Source of the DNA: Coprococcus comes ATCC 27758 | GTDB taxonomy: Bacteria > Bacillota > Clostridia > Lachnospirales > Lachnospiraceae | Direction: 5' to 3' | Length of the DNA stretch: 64,000 nt | NCBI RefSeq assembly: GCF_025149785.1 | Contig: NZ_CP102277.1 | Location: 1,178,001-1,242,000, forward strand | In this document: positions 53,947 through 62,007 of the stretch, piece by piece | Layout: each line of letters begins with the position of its first letter | Position numbering within the stretch: position 1 is the stretch's first letter | Program-made: the position numbers and the translations under genes | Notes under the pieces: generated by a model | Database searches by the model: none | The model's input: the letters and a program-made list of their open reading frames with translations, nothing else | What the model was told of the DNA's origin: nothing

Positions 53947-53975
53947 TTGCACAACCCATCCATCTGTGCTATACT
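53947..53975 (+). promoter_or_regulatory. Sigma-A promoter of the phosphoribosyltransferase gene
   Basis: TTGCAC, 17-nt spacer, TATACT. Confidence 0.65.
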
Positions 53976-54020
53976 AAAACCAGTCAAAACCACCAAAACA
54001 ACTTAAAGGAGGAACTAGAA

Positions 54021-54662
54021 ATGGATGAAAGACTGGAAGACCTTCGCTCCGCTAAAAACCCAAAGGCGCGAATTAAAATTTTAAAAGGACACTTTGCAAC
54101 AAGTCATTCCCACATCAACACCTACATCGACATGTCAACGGTCAAATCCCGTCACAACAACGCCCGTGAAACTGCAAAAGTTCTTGCAGCAGCTTACCTT
54201 TCTAACACAACGGTAGATACCATCGTTTGCATGGAAGAGACAGAAGTGATCGGAACCTTCCTTGCCGAGCAGCTTGCCGATGAGAACCAGTACTCACTCA
54301 GCAAAGGAAACAACATTTCCATTATTACCCCGGAGATGTATCAGGACGGACAGATCCTGTTCCGTGACAACAAACAGAGAATGGTTGAGAACAAACAGGT
54401 TCTGATCCTTGCAGCGTCCATCACAACCGGTAAATCTGTCAAACAAGCAATCGAGTCTGTTCTCTACTACGGTGGAAGAGTCTGCGGAATCAGCGCAATT
54501 TTCAGTTCAGTCAACAAGATTGCAGGAATGGAAGTCAATACGATCTTCACAAGCAGTGATCTTCCACATTACAGAGCATATTCTCCGGAAGATTGCCCGA
54601 AGTGCAGAGAAGGACAGCGGATCGAAGCTATCGTGAACAGCTACGGTTATTCTAAATTATAA
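54021..54662 (+). CDS. Phosphoribosyltransferase (orotate PRTase-like)
   Basis: A 213-aa type I PRTase. The PRPP loop is VLILAASITTGKSV (about 133-146), with Ala-Ala where the classic enzymes have two acidic residues (e.g. VDDV); this loss raises doubt about normal catalysis. A C-x2-C near the end (DCPKCREGQR) is a possible metal or nucleic-acid contact. It could be a salvage enzyme or a PRPP-sensing regulator. AAAGGAGG precedes the start; monocistronic. Confidence 0.8.
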   Translation: MDERLEDLRSAKNPKARIKILKGHFATSHSHINTYIDMSTVKSRHNNARETAKVLAAAYLSNTTVDTIVCMEETEVIGTFLAEQLADENQYSLSKGNNISIITPEMYQDGQILFRDNKQRMVENKQVLILAASITTGKSVKQAIESVLYYGGRVCGISAIFSSVNKIAGMEVNTIFTSSDLPHYRAYSPEDCPKCREGQRIEAIVNSYGYSKL

Positions 54663-54680
54663 GAGAAAATCATAAGACAA

Positions 54681-54729
54681 AAAAAGTCTGTACCGAATAC
54701 AAGCAGTATTTCAGTACAGACTCTTTTTT
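54681..54729 (+). terminator. Rho-independent terminator of the PRTase gene
   Basis: AAAGTCTGTAC pairs with GTACAGACT, followed by CTTTTTT. Confidence 0.85.
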
Positions 54730-54746
54730 GAAAGATTTATGAAAAC

Positions 54747-54784
54747 AAAAAAGACAGCCACTGACGGGATGGCTGCCTTTTTAT
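54747..54784 (-). terminator. Rho-independent terminator of rpsT
   Basis: On the minus strand: GGCAGCCA, 9-nt loop, TGGCTGTC, then TTTTTTG. Confidence 0.85.
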
Positions 54785-54811
54785 CATTCATTATTTATCT
54801 CGAAACCAAAA

Positions 54812-55075
54812 TTAAGCAATTTCGTTAACAGCTTTTGTTAAACGAGAGATCTTTCTTGCGCAAGTATTTTTGTGGTAAACACCCTTGCTTCCTGCTTTGT
54901 TGATTACAGAGATTGCTTCTTTTAATGCAACCTTTGCAGCTTCAACGTCTTTCTTTTCAACAGCAGTTTCAACTTTTTTTACATAAGTTTTCACTTTAGA
55001 TTTGATTGCTTTATTTCTAGCTGTCTTTGTCTCAGTTACTAAAATTCTCTTTTTTGCGGATTTAATATTAGCCAT
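54812..55075 (-). CDS. rpsT: 30S ribosomal protein S20
   Basis: An 87-aa Lys/Ala-rich protein that binds 16S rRNA. N-terminus MANIKSAKKRILVTETKTARNK and the GVYHKNTCARKISRLTKAV end are the family signature. GGAGGTGTCGGAA precedes ATG 55075; an in-frame upstream ATG is non-homologous. The long leader contains a possible switch hairpin (55128-55160). Confidence 0.97.
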   Translation of the reverse strand: MANIKSAKKRILVTETKTARNKAIKSKVKTYVKKVETAVEKKDVEAAKVALKEAISVINKAGSKGVYHKNTCARKISRLTKAVNEIA

Positions 55076-55127
55076 TTCCGACACCTCCAAATTATCATTT
55101 CATAAATTATATAATCATAATATTGAA

Positions 55128-55160
55128 TTCGACGAAAAGTGACACGGAACATCCGTCGAA
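55128..55160 (-). promoter_or_regulatory. Leader hairpin with two mutually exclusive pairings upstream of rpsT
   Basis: TTCGACG (55128) pairs with CGTCGAA (55154); ACGGA (55144) pairs with TCCGT (55152). The two share 55154-55156, so only one can form at a time. It lies in the 5' leader of rpsT, about 55-85 nt before the start. Confidence 0.45.
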
Positions 55161-55171
55161 CACACTTATTT

Positions 55172-55200
55172 ATTTTAGGCGAAGAAAGATTGCTTGTCAA
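55172..55200 (-). promoter_or_regulatory. Sigma-A promoter of rpsT
   Basis: Minus-strand TTGACA (55200-55195), 17 nt, TAAAAT (55177-55172). This gives a leader of about 90 nt. Confidence 0.6.
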
Positions 55201-55268
55201 TACATAATTCCAATTTTTTGCGAAAAACTAAGTGAATAAGACAGAAAATACAGAAATGGGAGAGGACT

Positions 55269-56231
55269 ATGGTTGAAAAGTATAATATCAGGACGGATCT
55301 GGCGCTGGAAGAGAAGGAACGGTTTGAATCTGACCATGTTGAGGTTCAGGGTGTGATCTTGACGGAAGAGTATGATGAGGAAAATGAGATCCGCATCACG
55401 ACCGTGAGGATTGAGACCGAAAACGGAGCAAAAGTGATGGGGAAACCGGTTGGCAGCTATATCACGATCGAGGCACCGGAAATGGCAGCTCCCGATGAAG
55501 GATATCATGAGGAGATTTCACAGCAGCTCCGGAAATTCATTGGAGAACTGCTTCCTAAAAGAAAGATGGAAAAGATCCTGGTGGTCGGTCTTGGCAACCG
55601 GCAGGTGACACCGGATGCACTTGGTCCTTATGTGGTAGACAACCTGCATATCACAAGGCATATCATTGAGGAGTACGGAAAGTATGCAACAGGGGAAGAT
55701 GAGGTCTGGTCGGTCAGCGCGATCGTGCCGGGGGTTATGGGGCAGACCGGAATGGAGACTGTGGAGGTGATCCGGGGGGTGGTGGCAGAGACAAAACCGG
55801 ATATCCTTCTGGTGATCGATGCGTTGGCAGCGAGAAATTCAAAAAGGCTGAACCGGACGATCCAGATTGCGGATACGGGAATCAATCCGGGATCCGGGGT
55901 GGGAAATCACCGAAATGCAATCACGGAAAAGACAGTCGGGATCCCGGTGATTGCAATCGGTGTGCCGACTGTAGTGGATGCGGCAACCATTGTAGGCGAT
56001 ACGATGGATAATCTGCTCAGTGCAGTGGAAGTATCTGAATCTTTAAAAGGCATGGCAAGTGTGATCAAAGGATACAGTCCGGCAGAAAAATATGAGCTGA
56101 TCAAAGAACTGATCGCGCCACATTTAAATGGAATGTTTGTAACACCAAAAGATATTGATGAGACCGTCAGGCGAATCAGTTATACGATTTCGGAGGCACT
56201 GAATATGCTTTTTGCAGCTTCAGCGACATAA
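55269..56231 (+). CDS. gpr: GPR germination protease
   Basis: A 320-aa endopeptidase that degrades small acid-soluble proteins in germinating spores; made as a zymogen with an N-terminal pro-segment (NIRTDLALEE is the conserved processing region). VVGLGNRQVTPDALGP and the DALAAR segment are family signatures, with the Asp residues thought to be catalytic. It proves the host lineage is spore-forming. GGGAGAGGA precedes the start. spoIIP follows. Confidence 0.95.
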   Translation: MVEKYNIRTDLALEEKERFESDHVEVQGVILTEEYDEENEIRITTVRIETENGAKVMGKPVGSYITIEAPEMAAPDEGYHEEISQQLRKFIGELLPKRKMEKILVVGLGNRQVTPDALGPYVVDNLHITRHIIEEYGKYATGEDEVWSVSAIVPGVMGQTGMETVEVIRGVVAETKPDILLVIDALAARNSKRLNRTIQIADTGINPGSGVGNHRNAITEKTVGIPVIAIGVPTVVDAATIVGDTMDNLLSAVEVSESLKGMASVIKGYSPAEKYELIKELIAPHLNGMFVTPKDIDETVRRISYTISEALNMLFAASAT

Positions 56232-56350
56232 TCAGGCAGTGAGCTGCATATATTATGTCAATATGACACAAAAGGTCCGGGGCAGGATCCAGTCTGGAAA
56301 GATATGGTTTTGCTACAGTGATCTTCAGAAACTGGCAGGGAGGCGCGCAG

Positions 56351-57529
56351 ATGAAAAAAGAACAGAGAATTTGTGTGCTTCTTGCCATTATGATTTTGGG
56401 AATCTGGGGACTGGAAGCAAAAAGCAGCGGTTCACTGATCCCGAAGTCCTGGAAGATCAGAATGATCCAGAGCGTTCAGGAGAATGCGGAGCGGCTTTAT
56501 ATGCCGGGAGTTACATATACGGAAAAAAAACAAGGGGAAATCCGGGTGACGGAGGCTGTTGTCCACATGGCATCTGCCCTGATTCCTCTTGGCAATTATG
56601 TGACTGAACGGGAGGCGGCAGAGCTTCTGACAGAAGATGAGGCTACCTATGCGATTCTTGCAAAAAAGCAGGCAGAAGAAGAAAATTCGGTGGATGAAAA
56701 TGGACAGCTTATCGGGAAAGACAAAAGTGAAGAGACAAGGCAGGCGTCCGTACCGACGATGGATCTTTCGATGGAGCGGCTAAATGATTTTGAATATCTT
56801 GTGAGCAATTTTTATACGGTGGACAGCGTGACTTATATCAATCCTTCGGAGTTGAACGCTTCGGAGCTGCTTGGAAAGGATTTGAGGATCGATCTGAGTA
56901 CGGGCGGTTCGAAAATCCTGATCTATCACACCCATTCCCAGGAGACATTTGCAGATTCGGACAATGATCCGTCCACCTCAATTGTAGGGATCGGGCGTTA
57001 TCTGACGGAGATTTTAAATAACAAATACAAGATTCCGACCATGCATCATGAGGGTGTATATGATCTGATCAATGGGAAACTGGATCGGAGCGAGGCCTAT
57101 GAATTTGCCAAACCTGAGGTGGAACAGATCCTTGCGGAAAATCCGAGTATCGAAGTGGTGATCGATCTGCATAGAGACGGCGTGGCGGATACTACGCATC
57201 TGGTGACAGAGATAAATGGGAAACCGACGGCACAGATCATGTTTTTTAACGGACTTAGCCGGACGCGGGTAAACGGAGACCTTGCCGGAATGGCCAATCC
57301 ATATTTGCAGGATAATCTTGCATTTTCCCTGCAGATGAAGATTGCGGCAGAAACAAAATATCCGGGATTTGCAAGGAGAAACTATCTTCGCGGCTATAAA
57401 TACAATATGGATCTGATGCCGCGGATGCTTCTTATTGAGGCGGGCGCGCAGACCAACACGGTAGAGGAAATGCGAAATGCCATGGAGGTGCTGGCAGACC
57501 TTTTAAATAGTGTGCTGACCGGACGATAG
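56351..57529 (+). CDS. spoIIP: Stage II sporulation protein P
   Basis: A 392-aa membrane-anchored peptidoglycan hydrolase (amidase and endopeptidase) needed for engulfment in the mother cell. One N-terminal transmembrane helix (5-25), a variable linker, then the SpoIIP domain (about 190-390): ILIYHTHSQETF with zinc His, VVIDLHRDG, and LLIEAGAQTNTVEEM with the catalytic Glu. Start 56351 has GGGAGG ten bases upstream. Confidence 0.95.
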   Translation: MKKEQRICVLLAIMILGIWGLEAKSSGSLIPKSWKIRMIQSVQENAERLYMPGVTYTEKKQGEIRVTEAVVHMASALIPLGNYVTEREAAELLTEDEATYAILAKKQAEEENSVDENGQLIGKDKSEETRQASVPTMDLSMERLNDFEYLVSNFYTVDSVTYINPSELNASELLGKDLRIDLSTGGSKILIYHTHSQETFADSDNDPSTSIVGIGRYLTEILNNKYKIPTMHHEGVYDLINGKLDRSEAYEFAKPEVEQILAENPSIEVVIDLHRDGVADTTHLVTEINGKPTAQIMFFNGLSRTRVNGDLAGMANPYLQDNLAFSLQMKIAAETKYPGFARRNYLRGYKYNMDLMPRMLLIEAGAQTNTVEEMRNAMEVLADLLNSVLTGR

Positions 57530-57542
57530 AGGGAGGATTCTT

Positions 57543-57617
57543 ATGACAGAATGGAAACTACAGAAGTTTAACGATATAAAATATGTTATAATGGCGGGGG
57601 AGGTCAATTTGGCTTGA
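57543..57617 (+). CDS. Possible 24-aa peptide after spoIIP
   Basis: ATG at 57543 follows GGGAGGA at ideal distance, and the frame runs 24 codons (MTEWKLQKFNDIKYVIMAGE and on). A TGT-TATAAT promoter element (57584-57592) sits inside it and probably serves the topoisomerase operon, so the peptide may be chance. Confidence 0.3.
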   Translation: MTEWKLQKFNDIKYVIMAGEVNLA

Positions 57618-57757
57618 CAAGAGGATTGAAATTGAGATAGAATTTTTCTTACTGAATTGAAGAAACAGATCAGGGAATCCGGGAAATTGTAAGGAGGCTG
57701 CTGCCGCAGGATTTTACCTGGATATTTTAGGATAGATCATAAGAGGAGAGGAAGAAA

Positions 57758-59677
57758 ATGGCAAAAAAGACTACATATGATGCGGAGAGTATTACCATTC
57801 TGGAAGGACTGGAAGCCGTCCGGAAAAGACCGGGAATGTATATTGGAAGCGTCAGTACCAAGGGGCTTAACCACCTGGTGTACGAAATTGTAGATAATGC
57901 GGTAGATGAGCATCTGGCAGGATTTTGTTCACAGATAGAGGTGACACTGGAAAAGGACGGTTCTGCAACGGTAACAGATAATGGACGCGGTGTGCCGGTA
58001 GGTATGCATGCAAAAGGAGTATCGGCGGCCAGAATCGTATATACCACCCTACATGCGGGAGGTAAGTTCGATGATTCGGCATACAAGACAAGTGGCGGTC
58101 TGCACGGAGTAGGTTCTTCGGTTGTTAATGCACTATCTACTTATATGGATGTAAAGATCAGCCGTGACGGTGCGGTCCACCACGACCGTTATGAGAGAGG
58201 AATTCCGGTGGTAGAACTGGAGGATGGGCTTCTTCCGGTGATCGGAAAGACCAAAAAGACCGGAACCTGTGTCAATTTTCTTCCGGATCCGACAATTTTC
58301 GAGAAGACGAGATTTAAAGAGGAAGAGATCAAGAGCCGACTGCATGAGACAGCCTACCTGAATCCGGAACTGACGATTATATTTACAGATAAAAGAAAGA
58401 CACAGGAAGAGAGGATCGAGTATCATGAACCGGATGGGATCATTGGATTTATCAAGGATCTGAATTCCAAAAAAGAAGTGATCCACGATCCGGTTTACTA
58501 TAAAGGAGAAGCAGAAGGTATCGAAGTGGAAGTTGCATTCCAGTATGTGAATGAATTTCATGAAAATGTACTAGGTTTCTGCAACAATATTTATAATGCG
58601 GAAGGGGGAACCCATCTGACCGGGTTCAAGACGACATTTACGACGATCATGAACCAGTATGCCCGTGAAATTGGTGTGTTAAAGGATAAGGATGCCAACT
58701 TTACCGGTGCGGATGTACGGAACGGAATGACGGCGATCGTATCGATCAAGCACCCGGATCCGAGATTTGAGGGACAGACCAAGACAAAGCTGGACAACCA
58801 GGATGCGGCAAAAGCGACCGGAAAGGTGACCAGTGATGAGATCCCGCGTTTCTTTGACCGGAATCTGGAGACACTGAAAAAGGTTCTTTCCTGTGCGGAA
58901 AAAGCAGCAAAGATCCGTAAGACCGAGGAAAAGGCAAAGACGAATCTTCTGACCAGGCAGAAATATTCTTTTGACAGTAACGGTAAGCTTGCCAACTGTG
59001 AGAGCAGGGATGCATCCAAATGTGAAATCTTCATCGTTGAGGGAGATTCTGCGGGAGGAAGCGCAAAGACTGCCCGCGACAGAATGTATCAGGCAATCCT
59101 GCCGATCCGTGGAAAGATCCTGAACGTGGAAAAAGCAAGCATCGATAAGGTTCTGGCAAATGCCGAGATCAAGACCATGATCAATGCATTCGGATGTGGA
59201 TTTTCAGAGGGATACGGTAATGACTTTGATATCACAAAGCTGCGGTATGACAAGATTATCATCATGGCGGATGCGGATGTGGATGGAGCGCATATTTCCA
59301 CACTGTTGCTGACCTTATTCTACCGGTTTATGCCGGAACTGATATACGAAGGTCATGTCTACGTGGCAATGCCGCCGCTTTATAAGGCAATGCCGAAAAA
59401 GGGAGAAGAAGAGTACCTTTACGATGATAAGGCACTGGAGAGATATAGAAAGACACATTCCGACTTTACCCTGCAGCGATACAAAGGTCTGGGTGAAATG
59501 GATGCAGAGCAGCTCTGGGAGACAACCCTCAACCCGGAAACTCGAATGATGAAACGGATCGAGATCGAGGATGCACGTATGGCATCCGGTGTAACAGAGA
59601 TGCTGATGGGAACAGAAGTTCCGCCGCGCCGCGCATTTATTTATGAAAATGCGACAGAGGCAGAACTGGATATTTAA
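57758..59677 (+). CDS. DNA topoisomerase type IIA subunit B (ParE/GyrB)
   Basis: A 639-aa ATPase subunit. GHKL fold: EIVDNAVDEHLAG (N box), TDNGRGVPVG (G1), TSGGLHGVG (G2); QTK loop GQTKTKLDN; Toprim EGDSAGGSAK and DADVDGAHI; C-terminal YKGLGEMDAEQLWETT. Length and pairing with a ParC-like partner fit topoisomerase IV, while databases often call this copy gyrB in Lachnospiraceae. The usual dnaA-linked gyrase neighbours are absent. GAGGAGAGGAA precedes the start. Confidence 0.9.
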   Translation: MAKKTTYDAESITILEGLEAVRKRPGMYIGSVSTKGLNHLVYEIVDNAVDEHLAGFCSQIEVTLEKDGSATVTDNGRGVPVGMHAKGVSAARIVYTTLHAGGKFDDSAYKTSGGLHGVGSSVVNALSTYMDVKISRDGAVHHDRYERGIPVVELEDGLLPVIGKTKKTGTCVNFLPDPTIFEKTRFKEEEIKSRLHETAYLNPELTIIFTDKRKTQEERIEYHEPDGIIGFIKDLNSKKEVIHDPVYYKGEAEGIEVEVAFQYVNEFHENVLGFCNNIYNAEGGTHLTGFKTTFTTIMNQYAREIGVLKDKDANFTGADVRNGMTAIVSIKHPDPRFEGQTKTKLDNQDAAKATGKVTSDEIPRFFDRNLETLKKVLSCAEKAAKIRKTEEKAKTNLLTRQKYSFDSNGKLANCESRDASKCEIFIVEGDSAGGSAKTARDRMYQAILPIRGKILNVEKASIDKVLANAEIKTMINAFGCGFSEGYGNDFDITKLRYDKIIIMADADVDGAHISTLLLTLFYRFMPELIYEGHVYVAMPPLYKAMPKKGEEEYLYDDKALERYRKTHSDFTLQRYKGLGEMDAEQLWETTLNPETRMMKRIEIEDARMASGVTEMLMGTEVPPRRAFIYENATEAELDI

Positions 59678-59757
59678 AAACAGATCGGAAAGGCATGGAT
59701 TTTCAAAAGGGGAAAGTCTGTGCATCAGAAAACATAAACTAGAAGAGGTAAGAGAAA

Positions 59758-61998
59758 ATGGAAGAGTCACAGATCATCCGGACGGAATATTCGGAGCTGA
59801 TGAAAAAATCATATATTGACTATGCCATGAGTGTTATCATTTCCAGAGCCCTCCCGGATGTCAGGGATGGTTTGAAACCGGTACAGAGAAGAACACTCTA
59901 TGACATGTATGAGCTGGGAATCCGTTATGACAGACCATACCGTAAATGCGCGCGTATTGTCGGGGATACCATGGGTAAATATCATCCACATGGAGACAGC
60001 TCGATCTATGAAGCGTTGGTTGTTATGGCACAGGAATTCAAAAAAGGAATGATCCTGGTAGATGGTCATGGAAACTTCGGCTCCATTGAAGGAGACGGGG
60101 CTGCAGCCATGCGTTATACTGAAGCAAGACTGGCGAAAATCACACAGGAGGCATATCTTGCCGATCTGGACAAAGATATCATTGATTTTGTACCGAATTT
60201 TGATGAGACAGAAAAAGAGCCGGCAGTTCTTCCGGTAAGAATTCCGAACCTTCTGCTGAACGGTGCGGAAGGAATCGCAGTTGGTATGGCAACCAGTATT
60301 CCGACACATAACCTGGGTGAGATTGTGGATGCGGTTAAGGCATACATGAAGAACAATGACATCACGACAAAACAGCTGATGAAGTACATCAAAGGACCGG
60401 ATTTCCCGACAGGCGGGATCGTCGTCAATAAAGATGATCTGGCAGAAATTTATGAGACTGGAACCGGAAAGATCAAGATTCGTGGAAAAGTAGATGTGGA
60501 AGAGATAAAAGGCGGACGGAAGAAGATCGTCATTTCCGAAATCCCGTACACCATGATCGGAGCCGGAATCGGTAAATTTCTGAACGATGTCTGCAATCTG
60601 GTGGAGACAAAGAAGACCAGTGACATCGTAGACATTTCCAATCAGTCTTCCAAGGAAGGAATCCGTATTGTAATTGAAGTGAAGCGCGATGCAGATGTGG
60701 ACAATCTGATCAACATGCTTTATAAAAAGACCAGACTGGAGGATACCTTTGGTGTCAATATGCTTGCGGTAGCCGATGGCAGACCGGAAGTACTGGGACT
60801 CAAACGTATCATCGAACATCATGTAGATTTCCAGTTTGAACTTGCAACCAGAAAATACAAGACGCTGCTGAAAAAAGAGCAGGATAAAAAAGAAATCCAG
60901 GAGGGTCTGATCAAGGCGTGTGACGTGATCGACCTGATCATTGAGATCCTGCGTGGAAGCTCGTCCATCAGGGATGCAAAAGAATGTCTGACAACAGGTG
61001 CGACAGAGAAGATCAAGTTTAAGTCGAAAAGATCTGAGAAGATGGCATCCATGCTCCGGTTTACCGACCGGCAGGCACAGGCAATTCTGGAGATGCGTCT
61101 GTACAAGCTGATCGGTCTGGAAATCGAGGCGCTGATGAAGGAGCATGAGACAACGCTTGCAAATATTGCAAAATATGAGGATATTCTGAATAATTATGAT
61201 TCTATGGCGCAGGTGATCATTGATGATCTGGATGCGCTGAAAAAAGAATATGCCGTGAAGCGTAAAACGAAGATCGAGAATGCAGAAGAAGCTGTGTTTG
61301 AGGAAAATAAAGTACAGGAGCAGGAGGTTGTCCTTCTGATGGACCGCTTTGGTTATGCAAAGACGGTGGATGGATCTGTCTATGAACGTAACCGGGAAGC
61401 GGCAGATAAGGAGAATAAGTATATTCTGCGCTGCATGAATACCGGCAAGTTGTGTCTTTTTACATCGGATGGTAAGATGCATCAGATCAAAGTGATGGAT
61501 CTCCCTTATGGAAAGTTCAGGGACAAAGGATTTCCAATCGACAATGTAAGTAATTTTGACAGTACAAAAGAAGAAATCGTATATCTGTGTGATGACAGAG
61601 AACTCTTTTTCTCAAAATTCCTGTTTGTCACGAAGCAGGGAATGATCAAAAAGGTGGCAGGAAGTGAATTCCAGGTAACTAAGCGGACAATCGCGGCAAC
61701 GAAACTGCAGGATGAAGATGCACTGGTAAGTATCCGGCCGATCCGGGATGTGCAGGATGTAGTTCTGATGACGGAGAATGGATTTGTGCTCCGTTTCCCG
61801 GCGGAAGAAGTTTCGGAGAAGAAAAAGGGTGCAGTTGGTGTGCGCGGTATGAAATTACAGAAAAATGACAGCGTGGAAGAGGTATATCTGTTTGAAGAAG
61901 GAACGGAGAGCAAGGTGATCTTCCATGAAAAAGAAGTGACACTGAACCGTTTGAAACGGGCGAAAAGAGATGGAACAGGAACACGAATGAGAAAGTAG
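59758..61998 (+). CDS. DNA topoisomerase type IIA subunit A (ParC/GyrA)
   Basis: A 746-aa DNA-cleaving subunit. The QRDR reads YHPHGDSSIYEA (ParC-like Ser-Ser-Ile), the catalytic Tyr is in MRYTEARL (about 120), and the tower/coiled-coil domain is complete. The C-terminal propeller is present but I see no canonical GyrA box (QRRGGKG), and the protein is about 80 residues shorter than GyrA. Both points favour ParC. Eighty nt after the B subunit with its own AAGAGG site; ends 9 nt before the Hsp70 gene. Confidence 0.9.
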   Translation: MEESQIIRTEYSELMKKSYIDYAMSVIISRALPDVRDGLKPVQRRTLYDMYELGIRYDRPYRKCARIVGDTMGKYHPHGDSSIYEALVVMAQEFKKGMILVDGHGNFGSIEGDGAAAMRYTEARLAKITQEAYLADLDKDIIDFVPNFDETEKEPAVLPVRIPNLLLNGAEGIAVGMATSIPTHNLGEIVDAVKAYMKNNDITTKQLMKYIKGPDFPTGGIVVNKDDLAEIYETGTGKIKIRGKVDVEEIKGGRKKIVISEIPYTMIGAGIGKFLNDVCNLVETKKTSDIVDISNQSSKEGIRIVIEVKRDADVDNLINMLYKKTRLEDTFGVNMLAVADGRPEVLGLKRIIEHHVDFQFELATRKYKTLLKKEQDKKEIQEGLIKACDVIDLIIEILRGSSSIRDAKECLTTGATEKIKFKSKRSEKMASMLRFTDRQAQAILEMRLYKLIGLEIEALMKEHETTLANIAKYEDILNNYDSMAQVIIDDLDALKKEYAVKRKTKIENAEEAVFEENKVQEQEVVLLMDRFGYAKTVDGSVYERNREAADKENKYILRCMNTGKLCLFTSDGKMHQIKVMDLPYGKFRDKGFPIDNVSNFDSTKEEIVYLCDDRELFFSKFLFVTKQGMIKKVAGSEFQVTKRTIAATKLQDEDALVSIRPIRDVQDVVLMTENGFVLRFPAEEVSEKKKGAVGVRGMKLQKNDSVEEVYLFEEGTESKVIFHEKEVTLNRLKRAKRDGTGTRMRK

Positions 61999-62007
61999 GT
62001 CGGTCAT

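Noticed and set aside
59809-61482. 557-codon open frame on the minus strand
   Set aside because: Antisense shadow of the topoisomerase A subunit; composition is Cys/His/Phe-rich with no domain signature.
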